In this document: positions 1 to 8,705 of the stretch, piece after piece
Layout: every line of letters starts with the position of its first letter
Numbering within the stretch: position 1 is the stretch's first letter
DNA from: an uncultured Lachnoanaerobaculum sp.
Lineage (GTDB): Bacteria > Bacillota > Clostridia > Lachnospirales > Lachnospiraceae
DNA: 64,000 bases
Assembly (NCBI GenBank): GCA_937925515.1
Contig: CALALP010000045.1
Coordinates: 38,029-102,028, forward strand
Reading direction: 5' to 3'
Translations under genes and position numbers: made by a program
The notes under the pieces: generated by a model
What the model saw: only the letters and a program-made list of their open reading frames with translations
Databases searched by the model: none
What the model was told of the DNA's origin: nothing

Positions 1-737
1 AACTGATTTGAATAACTAAAACTATCTTCCAAAAGTTTCATAATAGGAACTATTCCACTTGAGGCATTTTCAATTTGCTTTATAGGGTCGCCTGCTGCTC
101 TTACATTTGTAAGGCATACCCCAACTCCACCCCCTATTCTTGAAAGCTGCAGGGCTGAATTAATAGTTCTACCTATACTATTCATATCATCAGTAGTCTG
201 CAATAAAAAGCAAGATACTAATTCTCCACGCCTTTTTCTACCTGCATTTAAAAATGTCGGTGTCGCAGGTTGGTATCTTTGTAAAATCATTTCATCAGCA
301 AGTAGTTTTGCTAATTCTTCATTTCCGTCTGCTAAAAATAATGCATTAAAAACAATTCTATCTTCATATCTTTCAAGATACCTCTCTCCGTCATTTGTCT
401 TAAGCACATATTGTTTATAAAATTTAAATGCTGACATAAATGACTTAAAACGAAACTTTTTATCATAGGTTTCTTGAAGTAACTTCTTTATAAACTCTCT
501 ACTGTATTTTTCTAAAAAGTCCTTTTCCAAAAAATCATTTTCAATAAGATAATCTAGTTTCTCATCTAATGTATAGAAAAACACTGTATTAGGATTGACA
601 TGTTCAAGGAAAAATGCCTTAACTGCCTCCTTATCTTTATGTAAAGGAATCTTATTATCTATGGGTCTATTTAATTCATTATTTAATTCAAAATAAGTAA
701 CTACCTTACTTTTATTTACAGGTCTTGGACTATCCAA
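1..737 (-). CDS. nrdE: Class Ib ribonucleotide reductase large subunit, N-terminal part (cut by window edge)
   Basis: About 245 N-terminal residues are present and the gene runs off position 1. NrdE reduces ribonucleoside diphosphates to deoxy forms with the NrdF radical subunit and NrdH as electron donor. The translation carries class I large-subunit signatures: the QPATPTFLNAG stretch, then GELVSCFLLQ with the first redox cysteine, then SRIGGGVGV. The only workable start is TTG at 737, because the reading frame is closed by a stop three codons upstream and no ATG lies near. A GAGGT Shine-Dalgarno sits 8 bases upstream. The start overlaps the nrdI stop by 8 bases, so translation is probably coupled. 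Order nrdH-nrdI-nrdE is the usual class Ib operon; nrdF would be expected left of the window. Confidence 0.93.
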   Translation of the reverse strand, partial: MDSPRPVNKSKVVTYFELNNELNRPIDNKIPLHKDKEAVKAFFLEHVNPNTVFFYTLDEKLDYLIENDFLEKDFLEKYSREFIKKLLQETYDKKFRFKSFMSAFKFYKQYVLKTNDGERYLERYEDRIVFNALFLADGNEELAKLLADEMILQRYQPATPTFLNAGRKRRGELVSCFLLQTTDDMNSIGRTINSALQLSRIGGGVGVCLTNVRAAGDPIKQIENASSGIVPIMKLLEDSFSYSNQ

Positions 738-1107
738 TTCTTTTTACCTCGCTTATTACAATATCTACATCTTTCTCACTTCCTTGAAACTCAAAGCAAT
801 GCAAGAGTGGAACTGCATATTTATCAGATATATATTTGGCACTTATACAAAATAATGTGTTAAAATTTCTATTTCCACTTCCCACAACCCCTCTTAGAAA
901 ACTTTTATTATTTTTATATTCTATAAAACTTTCTATTATTGATAGAGATGCCTTATCATAAGTTGGGATAATGCAGATAAAATTTTCATTTATCTCAATA
1001 TAGTCATTTTCATCTTTTATATATAAGCAGTTGATAGAAATCTTCTTTTTAACTTTTTCTATAAATTTATGTGTTTGCCCTGTAAGGGACATGTAAACTA
1101 TATTCAT
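730..1107 (-). CDS. nrdI: NrdI flavodoxin-like protein
   Basis: This 125-residue protein has the NrdI pattern: it opens MNIVYMSLTGQTHKF, matching the N-terminal phosphate-binding S/T-G-x-T loop of the flavin site, and later has RGVVGSGNRNFN, the second flavin loop. NrdI supplies the oxidant that assembles the dimanganese-tyrosyl radical cofactor of NrdF in class Ib ribonucleotide reductase. Length fits the family (about 120-150). It lies 3 bases after nrdH and overlaps nrdE, so the three are one transcript. Its Shine-Dalgarno is weak (AGTAGG), suggesting coupling to nrdH translation. Confidence 0.93.
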   Translation of the reverse strand: MNIVYMSLTGQTHKFIEKVKKKISINCLYIKDENDYIEINENFICIIPTYDKASLSIIESFIEYKNNKSFLRGVVGSGNRNFNTLFCISAKYISDKYAVPLLHCFEFQGSEKDVDIVISEVKRIG

Positions 1108-1110
1108 AAA

Positions 1111-1362
1111 TTAACCTACTGATACAGAAAGTGCAGACTGAACTATCTTTTCAAGTAGGTCAGGTCTAAACCCTGTAAATGCCTTATGCCCCTCTGCATT
1201 TACCACCGGAAGTGCTTTAAAGTTAAGTTTTCTTACTTCCTCTAATGCTTTTTCAGACACTGAAACATCTCTTACCTCAAAATCTATATTCGCCTCTCTT
1301 AATACTCTCTTTGTAAATTCACATTGCATACAATTAGGTTTACTATATACTATTATCTTCAT
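1111..1362 (-). CDS. nrdH: NrdH glutaredoxin-like redoxin
   Basis: An 83-residue redoxin with the CxxC active site as CMQC near residue 11, TLP/ALPVV cis-proline segment (KALPVVNAEG) and FTGFRPDLL near the C terminus, the NrdH hallmark. It re-reduces NrdE after each turnover, itself reduced by thioredoxin reductase. A longer reading frame to 1401 exists, but the ATG at 1362 is preceded by GGGAGGGA at ideal spacing, so the shorter start is preferred. First gene of the nrdHIE operon, with two NrdR boxes just upstream. Confidence 0.93.
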   Translation of the reverse strand: MKIIVYSKPNCMQCEFTKRVLREANIDFEVRDVSVSEKALEEVRKLNFKALPVVNAEGHKAFTGFRPDLLEKIVQSALSVSVG

Positions 1363-1395
1363 ATTCCCTCCTAAATTCACTTTTAAAACCAAATA

Positions 1396-1442
1396 ACGCA
1401 ATATATAGTTGACTTTCCAAATATTACAACCATATATTGTGC
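1396..1442 (-). promoter_or_regulatory. Tandem NrdR boxes upstream of nrdHIE
   Basis: Two 16-base sites fit the NrdR consensus acaCwAtATaTwGwgt: ACGCAATATATAGTTG at 1396-1411 and CAACCATATATTGTGC at 1427-1442. They are separated by exactly 15 bases (31 bases centre to centre, about three helical turns), which is the classic paired arrangement. NrdR is an ATP-cone repressor of ribonucleotide reductase operons, so this operon is expected to be repressed when dATP is plentiful. The nrdR gene is not in the window. Confidence 0.85.
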
Positions 1443-1560
1443 TAGAACTTTAGAATCTTATCACATTTAAAAAGAAAATAGAATAGATTTTTCTTTAAAT
1501 TAAATTTTGAACTTTGTTCATTAACTTGTCTTTTATAATATTACCAATACATCAATACTA

Positions 1561-1586
1561 AAAAAGAGAGGCTTTAGCCCCTCTCT
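1561..1586 (-). terminator. Rho-independent terminator after rsmE
   Basis: Read on the minus strand, an AGAGAGG/CCTCTCT stem with a short loop is followed by a run of T. It lies 18 bases beyond the rsmE stop and separates that operon from nrdHIE. Confidence 0.8.
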
Positions 1587-1603
1587 ATACTCCTATCAAC
1601 TAA

Positions 1604-2344
1604 TTACTCTCCCTCTATATTAAGCATTATATTGGATAATATTACAAATCCGGCTGTTTCAGTTCTTAAAATTCTTTTTCCCAAGCTAATATCATAAAAG
1701 CCTGATTTTCGTGCAAGGTTTACCTCATCAGCCTCAAAACCACCCTCAGGGCCTATAAATATTGCAATCTTTTCATTTTCTCTAATTGAATTAAGTATTT
1801 CTTTAGTTTTTTTCATATCATCAGAGAGTTCATAAGCAATAAGTTTTTTCTCAAAGTCTTTACACTCTAAAATAGCCTCTTTAAAACTTAATACATTTTC
1901 TATTTTGGGGACAATATTTCTTTTTGACTGTTTTGCAGATGCTTTTGAAATTGACTGCCAACGCTCAAGTTTATTTTTTTCTTTTTTCTCATCAAGCTTT
2001 ACTATAACTCTTTTTGACATGACCGGAACTATTCTTTTTACTCCAAGTTCCACTGCCTTTTGTATAATAAGCTCCATTTTATCTGATTTAGGTATGCCCT
2101 GATACAAGGTTATATCCACCTTAAGTTCCCTTGCTCCTTGGTGTTCTTCCTCAACTTCTAGGATTATTTCCTCTTTCTCTATACTTTTTATAGTACATAA
2201 ATATTCCCAGTCCTCGCCGGCATTTACAAGAAGTTTATCTCCAATCTTCATTCTAAGAACATTTACTATATGATTTACGTCTTCGCCAAGTATTCTAGCG
2301 TTTTTTCCATTTAATTGACTTGTTTCAATAAAAAAATGATACAT
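1604..2344 (-). CDS. rsmE: 16S rRNA m3U1498 methyltransferase RsmE
   Basis: A SPOUT-fold methyltransferase of 246 residues that N3-methylates U1498 in helix 44 of 16S rRNA. The C-terminal SAM-binding knot is clear: IFIGPEGGF, then the SLGKRILRTETA motif. The central KMELIIQKAVELGV segment is also typical. A frame runs to 2386, but that start lies inside prmA; the ATG at 2344 (MYHFFIE) has a GGAGA site and falls 12 bases after the prmA stop. The prmA-rsmE pairing is common in Firmicutes, often just after dnaJ, as here. Confidence 0.93.
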   Translation of the reverse strand: MYHFFIETSQLNGKNARILGEDVNHIVNVLRMKIGDKLLVNAGEDWEYLCTIKSIEKEEIILEVEEEHQGARELKVDITLYQGIPKSDKMELIIQKAVELGVKRIVPVMSKRVIVKLDEKKEKNKLERWQSISKASAKQSKRNIVPKIENVLSFKEAILECKDFEKKLIAYELSDDMKKTKEILNSIRENEKIAIFIGPEGGFEADEVNLARKSGFYDISLGKRILRTETAGFVILSNIMLNIEGE

Positions 2345-2355
2345 ATTTTCTCCAT

Positions 2356-3327
2356 TTAAATTCTTTTTGCTGTAATACTTACCCACTCTCCGTCATAAGT
2401 TGTTTCTAAGATTTCAAATTCTTTATTCTTACTTAGTGCTGATTTTACAAACTCCTCTTTTTCATCTATTATGCCTGAGGCAATAAATATTCCACCATGC
2501 TTTAAATGCTTATACACTTCCTCTTGTAAAAGGACTATGACAGGAGCTAATATATTTGCAACTACAATATCATATTTTTCAAAACCTGCTTTTTCTTGTA
2601 TGTTAATGTCATCAATAATATTTCCACAAATTGTTTCAAATTCATTTGAAGTTATATCATTGATTTCCATATTTTCTTTTACTACATTTACTGCCATATC
2701 ATCTAAATCAGTTCCAAACACATATTTAGAGCCTAGTTTTAAAGCTGCTATTCCAAGTATTCCACTGCCTGTGCCGACATCCAGCACCTTTATTTCCTTA
2801 TTTTCTTTAAGTTCTTCTATATATTTTTCCAACTGCTTTATACATAATCTTGTGGTTTCATGACCCCCTGTTCCAAAAGCAGTCTTTGGGTCTATATTTA
2901 TCAAAGTTTTATACTCTAAACCTTTTGGTATTTCTTCCCAGCTAGGCTTTATAAGTACCTCTCCAACTTTAAAGGGTTTAAAAAATTCTTTCCAATTATT
3001 TATCCAGTCCTTATCCTCAGTTTCACTTTCAACTATCTCTGCCTTACCAATGTCTATAAATTCTCTTAAATCCTCAAGTGATTCTTTCACTGCATTTAAT
3101 AAGTCTATATTATCTTTGTCAAAGTCCAAATAAAAACTTATCTTAGCTGTTCCGTCATCTTGTGGAAGTTCAGGCAATATGTCTATAAACATTCCCTTAG
3201 TTTCTTCTTCTGTAAGTGCAACATTATCTTCTACTTCTATCCCCTCTATTCCAATTTCTCCCAAAACTGCACTTATAATATCTACTACCTTTGTAGTTGT
3301 TTCAAATGTGTACTTTTTCCACTTCAT
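2356..3327 (-). CDS. prmA: Ribosomal protein L11 methyltransferase PrmA
   Basis: A 323-residue protein that trimethylates ribosomal protein L11 using SAM. The N-terminal third is the L11-recognition domain; the C-terminal part is a Rossmann methyltransferase with DPKTAFGTGGHETTRLC, then VLDVGTGSGILGIAALKLG (SAM-binding motif I) and DIVVANILA (motif IV). Length matches the family. It begins with an AAGGAT site and ATG at 3327 and is closely followed by rsmE. Both are translation-apparatus modification genes. Confidence 0.95.
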   Translation of the reverse strand: MKWKKYTFETTTKVVDIISAVLGEIGIEGIEVEDNVALTEEETKGMFIDILPELPQDDGTAKISFYLDFDKDNIDLLNAVKESLEDLREFIDIGKAEIVESETEDKDWINNWKEFFKPFKVGEVLIKPSWEEIPKGLEYKTLINIDPKTAFGTGGHETTRLCIKQLEKYIEELKENKEIKVLDVGTGSGILGIAALKLGSKYVFGTDLDDMAVNVVKENMEINDITSNEFETICGNIIDDINIQEKAGFEKYDIVVANILAPVIVLLQEEVYKHLKHGGIFIASGIIDEKEEFVKSALSKNKEFEILETTYDGEWVSITAKRI

Positions 3328-3398
3328 ATTTTCCCTTATCCTTTTTCTCTACTTCTAAAAAAGTCGACCTCTGCTAAACGCATTAGTCGACCTTTATA

Positions 3399-4430
3399 TT
3401 ATACGTCTTTTTCTACATCTTCTGTTTTTTCTTCTTTTGGTATATCTTCTTTTGGTATATCTTCTTTTGGAGTTTCTTTCTCTTTAGTAATGTCCTCGGT
3501 AATGTCTTCCTTATCAAGTATATCTTTTATACTCTCACTAAGTGCTGAACTTAGCCTTGAAAATGCCTTGCCCATTTCTTTTACTACTTCGCCTGCCTTT
3601 TGTGCAAACTCAGCTGTATTTTTACTAACTGAATGCTCTATCTCATCTGTAGCCTCATCTACCTTTTGAGTGAATTCCTTTGATTTATCTGAGAACTCTT
3701 CTTTTGCACCTTTTGTCTTAGAATTTATTACTTTCTCCAAATCACTTACTACTTCATTTGTTTTCTTATTAAATTCTTTGACCTTATTATCAAAATCTTC
3801 TTTTGATATATTACTTGCTTTATTTACAAAATCTTCTGTTTGTTTTGCAAATTTAACTATTTCATCTCCAAGACTTTTCAAAAGACCATTTAACTCAGAC
3901 TTTATCTCTTTATCCTTTGTTTTATCTTCGTCAACAAAATCTTCATCTTCAAAATCATCAAATTTAAAATTCTCTTCTAAATCATCGTCTATATCTTCAT
4001 CTATGTCTTCTTGAGTTTCAGTCATATCAGCTGCTTTTTGAGTAGCTTTATTAAATGCCTTTGTAGCCTTTTCTCCTAAATCTTTTGCTGTTTCAGTAAA
4101 AACAGCTCCAACCTCAGAAGTTGCTCTATTTACTTCATCAAATTTATCATTTACAGATGCCCTAATTTCTTCTGCTTTTATTTTATTTGACTCTATTACT
4201 TCTTGTGCCTCTTTTATTCTATCTATTGCACCTGAAACTACTTCTACATCTGTTAGTAGCTTGTTGTCTATTACATACTCAGCTATTATAAGTTTTAGCT
4301 TTCTGATAAGATCCTCATTTTTTCTAGTTTCAGCATTTAGCTTTGATATTTCTGAAATCTCTCTTCCTTTTTCAAGGGTTGCCTGAGTTATGCTATTAGC
4401 CATATCTCCTAAACTTTTTAATAAACTCAT
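3399..4430 (-). CDS. Acidic coiled-coil protein of unknown function
   Basis: I do not recognise a named family. The 343-residue protein has no signal peptide or membrane segment. Residues 1-120 are a heptad-rich helix (MSLLKSLGDMANSITQATL...), and residues about 170-310 are phasin- or apolipoprotein-like amphipathic helix with many Lys, Glu and Phe. A strongly acidic D/E-rich linker (about 140-165) separates them. The C terminus has a tandem five-residue repeat PKEDI/PKEDI/PKEEK, encoded by three 15-base units at about 3433-3477. It sits between dnaJ and prmA with its own GGAG site. A structural or membrane-associating helper role is possible but unproven. Confidence 0.75.
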   Translation of the reverse strand: MSLLKSLGDMANSITQATLEKGREISEISKLNAETRKNEDLIRKLKLIIAEYVIDNKLLTDVEVVSGAIDRIKEAQEVIESNKIKAEEIRASVNDKFDEVNRATSEVGAVFTETAKDLGEKATKAFNKATQKAADMTETQEDIDEDIDDDLEENFKFDDFEDEDFVDEDKTKDKEIKSELNGLLKSLGDEIVKFAKQTEDFVNKASNISKEDFDNKVKEFNKKTNEVVSDLEKVINSKTKGAKEEFSDKSKEFTQKVDEATDEIEHSVSKNTAEFAQKAGEVVKEMGKAFSRLSSALSESIKDILDKEDITEDITKEKETPKEDIPKEDIPKEEKTEDVEKDV

Positions 4431-4505
4431 AACTGACTTTCACTCCTTTCTTTAAAATCTTACTTAAGGTTATCGTCCTAATCTCTACTTACCTTTGTTT
4501 ACTAT

Positions 4506-4536
4506 GGTATTCCCTCGCCGTCGGCGAGGAAATACC
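4506..4536. repeat. Near-perfect intergenic palindrome
   Basis: Arms GGTATTCCCTCGCCG and CGGCGAGGAAATACC match at 14 of 15 positions around a single central base. No T-run follows on either strand, so it is not a standard terminator. It lies between dnaJ and the coiled-coil gene, about 140 bases past the dnaJ stop, and is much more GC-rich than its surroundings. Confidence 0.7.
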
Positions 4537-4674
4537 AACTAATCAATATCATAAGTAACTAAATATAAATTATTACAGCAACAACCTTTGCTCCTTATTA
4601 TATCAAACATACCATACAAAATACAGTGAAATATTTTTGAATTTTTTTACTTCTCTAATCATTATTGTATCTTA

Positions 4675-5805
4675 TTATTTTTTTTCCATTGTATTTTCAA
4701 ATTGCTTAAGTGCCTCTTTTTGTTCTCTGCTTAGACGAGTAGGTACTTCAACTACTAAGGTCATATACATATCGCCACGAATATTTTTATTTCTAATGCT
4801 TGGAACACCTTTTCCCTTAAGTCTTACCTTAGTGTCTGTTTGAGTTCCTGCCTTAACCTCGTATTCAACCTCTCCGTCTATGGTTTTTACTCTTATCTTT
4901 CCACCAAGTGCAGCCTTTGTAAATGGTAGCGATACAGTTGTAAAGATATTCATTTCTTGACGCTTAAATATTGGATGAGGTCTTATATCTACCTCTACCA
5001 ACAAATCTCCTCTTTGACCACCATTTTTTCCCGGTTCTCCACCACCTGCCATTCTAATCATTTGACCATTATCAATTCCTGCAGGTATGTTTACTTTAAA
5101 TGTCTTTTTCTTTAAGTTATAGCCTGTTCCATTACATTCAGGGCATTTTTCCTTAACAATTTTTCCACTACCCTTACAATCAGGACAAGTTGTAACATTT
5201 TGCATTGTTCCGAATAATGTTTGCTGATTATAAACAATTCTACCCTCGCCTTTACATTTTGGACAGGTTTCAGGAGTTGTTCCGGGCTTTGCACCTGTGG
5301 TTTTACAAGTTTTACAGTCCTCTTTAAAATTAATAGTTATCTCTTTTTCACAACCAAATACAGCCTCTTCAAATGTAAGTGTAACTCTTACTCTTACATC
5401 AGCACCTCTAATTGTTCCATTTGAACGACTTCTTGAGCTTGAGCCGCCTCTAAACATGCCTCCTGCTCCAAATAAGTCCTCAAATATATCTCCCATATCC
5501 GAGGTATCAAAACCTCCAAAGCCACCAAATCCACTAAAGCCGCCAAATCCACCTCCCGGACCTGAACCACCTGATTCAAATGCAGCATGCCCAAACTGAT
5601 CATAGGCTTTTCTTTTTTCAGGATCGCTTAGTACAGAGTACGCCTCACTCGCCTCTTTAAACTTCTTTTCTGCCTCTTTATCTCCCGGGTTTGAATCAGG
5701 ATGATATTTTTTTGCAAGTGTTCTATATGCTTTCTTTATAGCAGCATCATCTGCCGATCTAGCCACTCCTAAGATTTCATAATAATCCCTTTTGTTCTCT
5801 GCCAT
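4675..5805 (-). CDS. dnaJ: Chaperone DnaJ
   Basis: A 376-residue type I Hsp40 that delivers clients to DnaK and stimulates its ATPase. Domains in order: J domain with the HPD triad (KKYHPDS) at about 30-40; Gly/Phe-rich linker (about 75-115); four CxxCxGxG zinc repeats (CKTCKTTG, CPKCKGEG, CPDCKGSG, CPECNGTG); then the two C-terminal barrels. The ATG at 5805 (MAENKRDYYEILG) with an AGAAAGGG site is preferred over the frame start at 5826. Last gene of the heat-shock operon, separated from dnaK by a repeat element. Confidence 0.97.
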   Translation of the reverse strand: MAENKRDYYEILGVARSADDAAIKKAYRTLAKKYHPDSNPGDKEAEKKFKEASEAYSVLSDPEKRKAYDQFGHAAFESGGSGPGGGFGGFSGFGGFGGFDTSDMGDIFEDLFGAGGMFRGGSSSRSRSNGTIRGADVRVRVTLTFEEAVFGCEKEITINFKEDCKTCKTTGAKPGTTPETCPKCKGEGRIVYNQQTLFGTMQNVTTCPDCKGSGKIVKEKCPECNGTGYNLKKKTFKVNIPAGIDNGQMIRMAGGGEPGKNGGQRGDLLVEVDIRPHPIFKRQEMNIFTTVSLPFTKAALGGKIRVKTIDGEVEYEVKAGTQTDTKVRLKGKGVPSIRNKNIRGDMYMTLVVEVPTRLSREQKEALKQFENTMEKK

Positions 5806-5932
5806 AAAAACCCTTTCTAATCTCAATACTTAATTTATTTGATTTATTCAAAACTCATACTTTCCTAGACTACCACAATAGTAGTTTTTAGTCAAAGAAT
5901 TATGTGAACTAATATTTAATTAAAATTACCGA

Positions 5933-6075
5933 GGCTATCGCAAAATATCTATCAATATGGGATTTGTCCCCCATAGGGGGACAAATCCCATATAACAATG
6001 AATAAATAAACTAGTTGTTTTCCAATATAGGGCAACAAAGATAGTAATATTTATAACATTAGTTTTGCAACACCC
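5933..6075. repeat. MITE-like repeat, copy 1
   Basis: This ~143-base non-coding element sits between dnaK and dnaJ. A perfect 17-base inverted repeat (arm TATGGGATTTGTCCCCC at 5956-5972, mate at 5976-5992) lies near one end. The ends are GCAAAATATCTAT and, inverted, GTTGCAAAAC. The same layout, length, end sequence and palindrome position recur at 44994-45133. Too short to encode a transposase, so it would be mobilised in trans if it is a MITE. Placement inside the heat-shock operon may add a hairpin to the dnaK-dnaJ transcript. Confidence 0.65.
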
Positions 6076-6100
6076 ACATATCTATTTTGTAATTAAATTT

Positions 6101-7963
6101 TTAAACTTCCTTGAACTCTCCGTCAACTACATCGCCGTCTTGTTGACTTTGATTTGCCTCTTGAGTATAGTCTGCACCACTTGCACCTTGACCCTGTGCT
6201 TGTGCATTTTCATATACCTTAGAAAATAGTTTCTGAGCAGTTTCCATTAATCTTTCCTTAGCTGCCTTAATATCATTTACCTGATCATCTGTCATACTGT
6301 CAATAGGTGCTCTATTTACTGCCTCTTTAAGTGCATTTAAGTCAGTTTCAATAGCAGCCTTATCATTTGCATCTATCTTATCTCCTACTTCCTGAAGTGA
6401 TTTCTCTGTCTGGAATACAAGAGCATCAGCATCATTTCTAGTATCAACAGCCTCTTTACGTTTCTTATCCTGTGCCTCAAACTCAGCAGCCTCTTTAACA
6501 GCCTTTTCAATATCACTGTCTGACATATTTGAACCTGAAGTAATTGTAATATGTTGCTCTTTTCCTGTGCCTAAATCTTTTGCTGAAACATTTACAATAC
6601 CGTTTGCATCTATATCAAATGTAACCTCAATTTGAGGAACACCTCTTTTTGCAGGTAAAATTCCGTCAAGTCTGAATCTACCAAGTGATTTATTATCTCT
6701 TGCAAACTGTCTTTCGCCCTGTACTACATTTATATCTACTGCACTCTGATTGTCTTCAGCAGTTGAGAATACCTGACTCTTCTTAGTTGGAATTGTAGTA
6801 TTTCTTTCTATAAGTCTTGTAGCAATTCCACCCATAGTTTCTATTGAAAGTGAAAGTGGAGTTACATCGAGAAGAAGAATATCTCCTGTTCCACCCTCTC
6901 CTGAAAGCTTACCACCTTGAATACCTGCACCTATTGCAACGCATTCATCAGGGTTAAGTGTCTTACTTGGCTCATGTCCTGTAAGTTGCTTTACTTTTTC
7001 CTGAGCATTAATCATACGAGTTGAACCACCTACTAAAAGAACCTTTCCAAGGTCTGAACTTGAAATGCCTGCATCTTTAAGTGCATTTTGAACAGGTACT
7101 GCAGTTCTTTCAATTAAATCGCTTGTAAGTTCATCAAACTTAGCTCTTGTCAATGTTACATCAAGATGCTTAGGACCTTCATTTGTAGCTGTTATAAATG
7201 GTAAGTTAATATTTGTAGTAGTAGCTGTTGAAAGCTCTTTCTTTGCCTTTTCAGCCGCCTCTTTAAGTCTTTGAAGTGCAAGTTTATCAGCTGATAAATC
7301 AACACCCTCTGTTCTCTTAAATTCAGATACTAACCAATCTGTAATCTTATTATCAAAGTCATCTCCACCTAAGTGAGTATCTCCATTTGTAGAAAGAACT
7401 TCAATAACGCCCTCGCCTATTTCAATTATTGAAACATCAAATGTACCACCACCAAGGTCATAAACCATTATCTTTTGTTCTTTTTCATTATCAAGTCCAT
7501 AAGCAAGTGCCGCTGCTGTTGGCTCGTTTATAATACGTTTTACTTCAAGACCTGCTATCTTTCCTGCGTCCTTAGTTGCCTGACGTTGTGCATCATTGAA
7601 GTATGCCGGAACTGTAATAACTGCCTCAGTTACTTTTTCTCCGAGATAGCTTTCAGCATCTGCCTTTAATTTCTGTAATATCATTGCAGATATTTCTTGA
7701 GGTGTGTATGCCTTTCCGTCAATAGTAACTTTGTAATCAGTACCCATGTGTCTTTTAATTGAAGAAATTGTTCTGTCTGCATTTGTAACTGCCTGACGTT
7801 TTGCCGGATCACCTATAAGTCTTTCTCCTGTCTTTGTAAATGCAACAACTGACGGAGTTGTTCTTTGTCCCTCTGAATTTGGAATTACTACCGGTTTTCC
7901 ACCCTCCATAACTGCTACACAACTGTTTGTTGTACCTAAGTCTATACCTATAATTTTACTCAT
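6101..7963 (-). CDS. dnaK: Chaperone DnaK (Hsp70)
   Basis: A 620-residue Hsp70 ATPase. The actin-like nucleotide domain starts IGIDLGTTNSCVAVMEGG and contains VPAYFNDAQRQATKDAG and YDLGGGTFDVSI. The substrate-binding domain follows DVTPLSLSIETMGG, and the C-terminal lid ends in a Gln/Gly/Ala-rich tail and DGEFKEV. The N-terminal domain lacks the extra segment near residue 80 seen in proteobacterial DnaK, which is the Gram-positive form. GGAGG site, ATG at 7963. It is expressed with hrcA and grpE from the CIRCE-controlled promoter at 9796-9824. Confidence 0.98.
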   Translation of the reverse strand: MSKIIGIDLGTTNSCVAVMEGGKPVVIPNSEGQRTTPSVVAFTKTGERLIGDPAKRQAVTNADRTISSIKRHMGTDYKVTIDGKAYTPQEISAMILQKLKADAESYLGEKVTEAVITVPAYFNDAQRQATKDAGKIAGLEVKRIINEPTAAALAYGLDNEKEQKIMVYDLGGGTFDVSIIEIGEGVIEVLSTNGDTHLGGDDFDNKITDWLVSEFKRTEGVDLSADKLALQRLKEAAEKAKKELSTATTTNINLPFITATNEGPKHLDVTLTRAKFDELTSDLIERTAVPVQNALKDAGISSSDLGKVLLVGGSTRMINAQEKVKQLTGHEPSKTLNPDECVAIGAGIQGGKLSGEGGTGDILLLDVTPLSLSIETMGGIATRLIERNTTIPTKKSQVFSTAEDNQSAVDINVVQGERQFARDNKSLGRFRLDGILPAKRGVPQIEVTFDIDANGIVNVSAKDLGTGKEQHITITSGSNMSDSDIEKAVKEAAEFEAQDKKRKEAVDTRNDADALVFQTEKSLQEVGDKIDANDKAAIETDLNALKEAVNRAPIDSMTDDQVNDIKAAKERLMETAQKLFSKVYENAQAQGQGASGADYTQEANQSQQDGDVVDGEFKEV

Positions 7964-7994
7964 TATTTATTCCTCCATTATTTAACTAAATATT

Positions 7995-8705
7995 TTAATT
8001 TGCTACTTTTACTACACTATGTCTTAAAACTGAATCTTTAAATGTATAACCTTTTTGAAACTCTTCTACAACAGTATTTTCTCCTACATTTTCATCTTCA
8101 ACATGCATTACTGCATTATGCAAATTAGGGTCAAACTGCTTTCCTACACAATCTATTGCAACAACCTTAACCTCTTCAAGATTTTTAAGAAGTTGCTTAT
8201 AAATCATATCCATACCTTGAGCAAATGCCTCACACTCCTTGTCCTCCGGAACACTTTTCAATGCTCTTTCAAAGTTATCAACAGTAGGAAGTATTTTCTC
8301 TAAAATGTTCTTTGCTCCTAGGTCAAACATAGCAGATTTTTCTTTTTCAGTTCTTTTTCTAAAATTATCAAATTCAGCCATGTTTCTTTTAATTCTATCA
8401 TTTAACTCCTCTATGAGAATATCTTTTGTATCTTTTTTATTCTCATCTTCAGAGTTACCGGCAAGCTCTTCTGCTATACTGGCAGCGGCCTTAGCCATTC
8501 TTTCTTCTTGTGTTTCTTCACTATCTAATTCATTATCCAAATCTTTATTTTCTAAATCTTTATTACTTTCAGTTTCCTCCACTATTTCCGGATTAACCTT
8601 TTCTGACTCTTTATCATAATCAGAATTATGTTTATGTCCTTTGCTCACTTCACCAAGTCCTTTCTTAATATATTTATTATGAAATGCTTTTAATTTATTT
8701 ATCAT
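7995..8705 (-). CDS. grpE: Nucleotide exchange factor GrpE
   Basis: A 236-residue protein that releases ADP from DnaK. The first ~100 residues are acidic and low complexity, followed by the long helix NDRIKRNMAEFDNFRKRTEKEK and the C-terminal beta domain with FDPNLHNAVMHVED and FQKGYTFKDSVLRHSVVKVAN, the GrpE signature. Its ATG at 8705 overlaps the end of hrcA by 11 bases and has no good Shine-Dalgarno, suggesting translational coupling; a later start inside the acidic tail cannot be excluded. Confidence 0.95.
   Translation of the reverse strand: MINKLKAFHNKYIKKGLGEVSKGHKHNSDYDKESEKVNPEIVEETESNKDLENKDLDNELDSEETQEERMAKAAASIAEELAGNSEDENKKDTKDILIEELNDRIKRNMAEFDNFRKRTEKEKSAMFDLGAKNILEKILPTVDNFERALKSVPEDKECEAFAQGMDMIYKQLLKNLEEVKVVAIDCVGKQFDPNLHNAVMHVEDENVGENTVVEEFQKGYTFKDSVLRHSVVKVAN

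Noticed and set aside
3363..3394. Two GTCGAC sites as a hairpin between prmA and the coiled-coil gene
   Set aside because: It is a short direct repeat of a six-base palindrome; the stem would be only six bases with no T-run.
4675..5805. Plus-strand Pro-rich and other open frames opposite dnaJ
   Set aside because: They mirror the Gly-rich and zinc-finger codons of dnaJ and have no ribosome sites.
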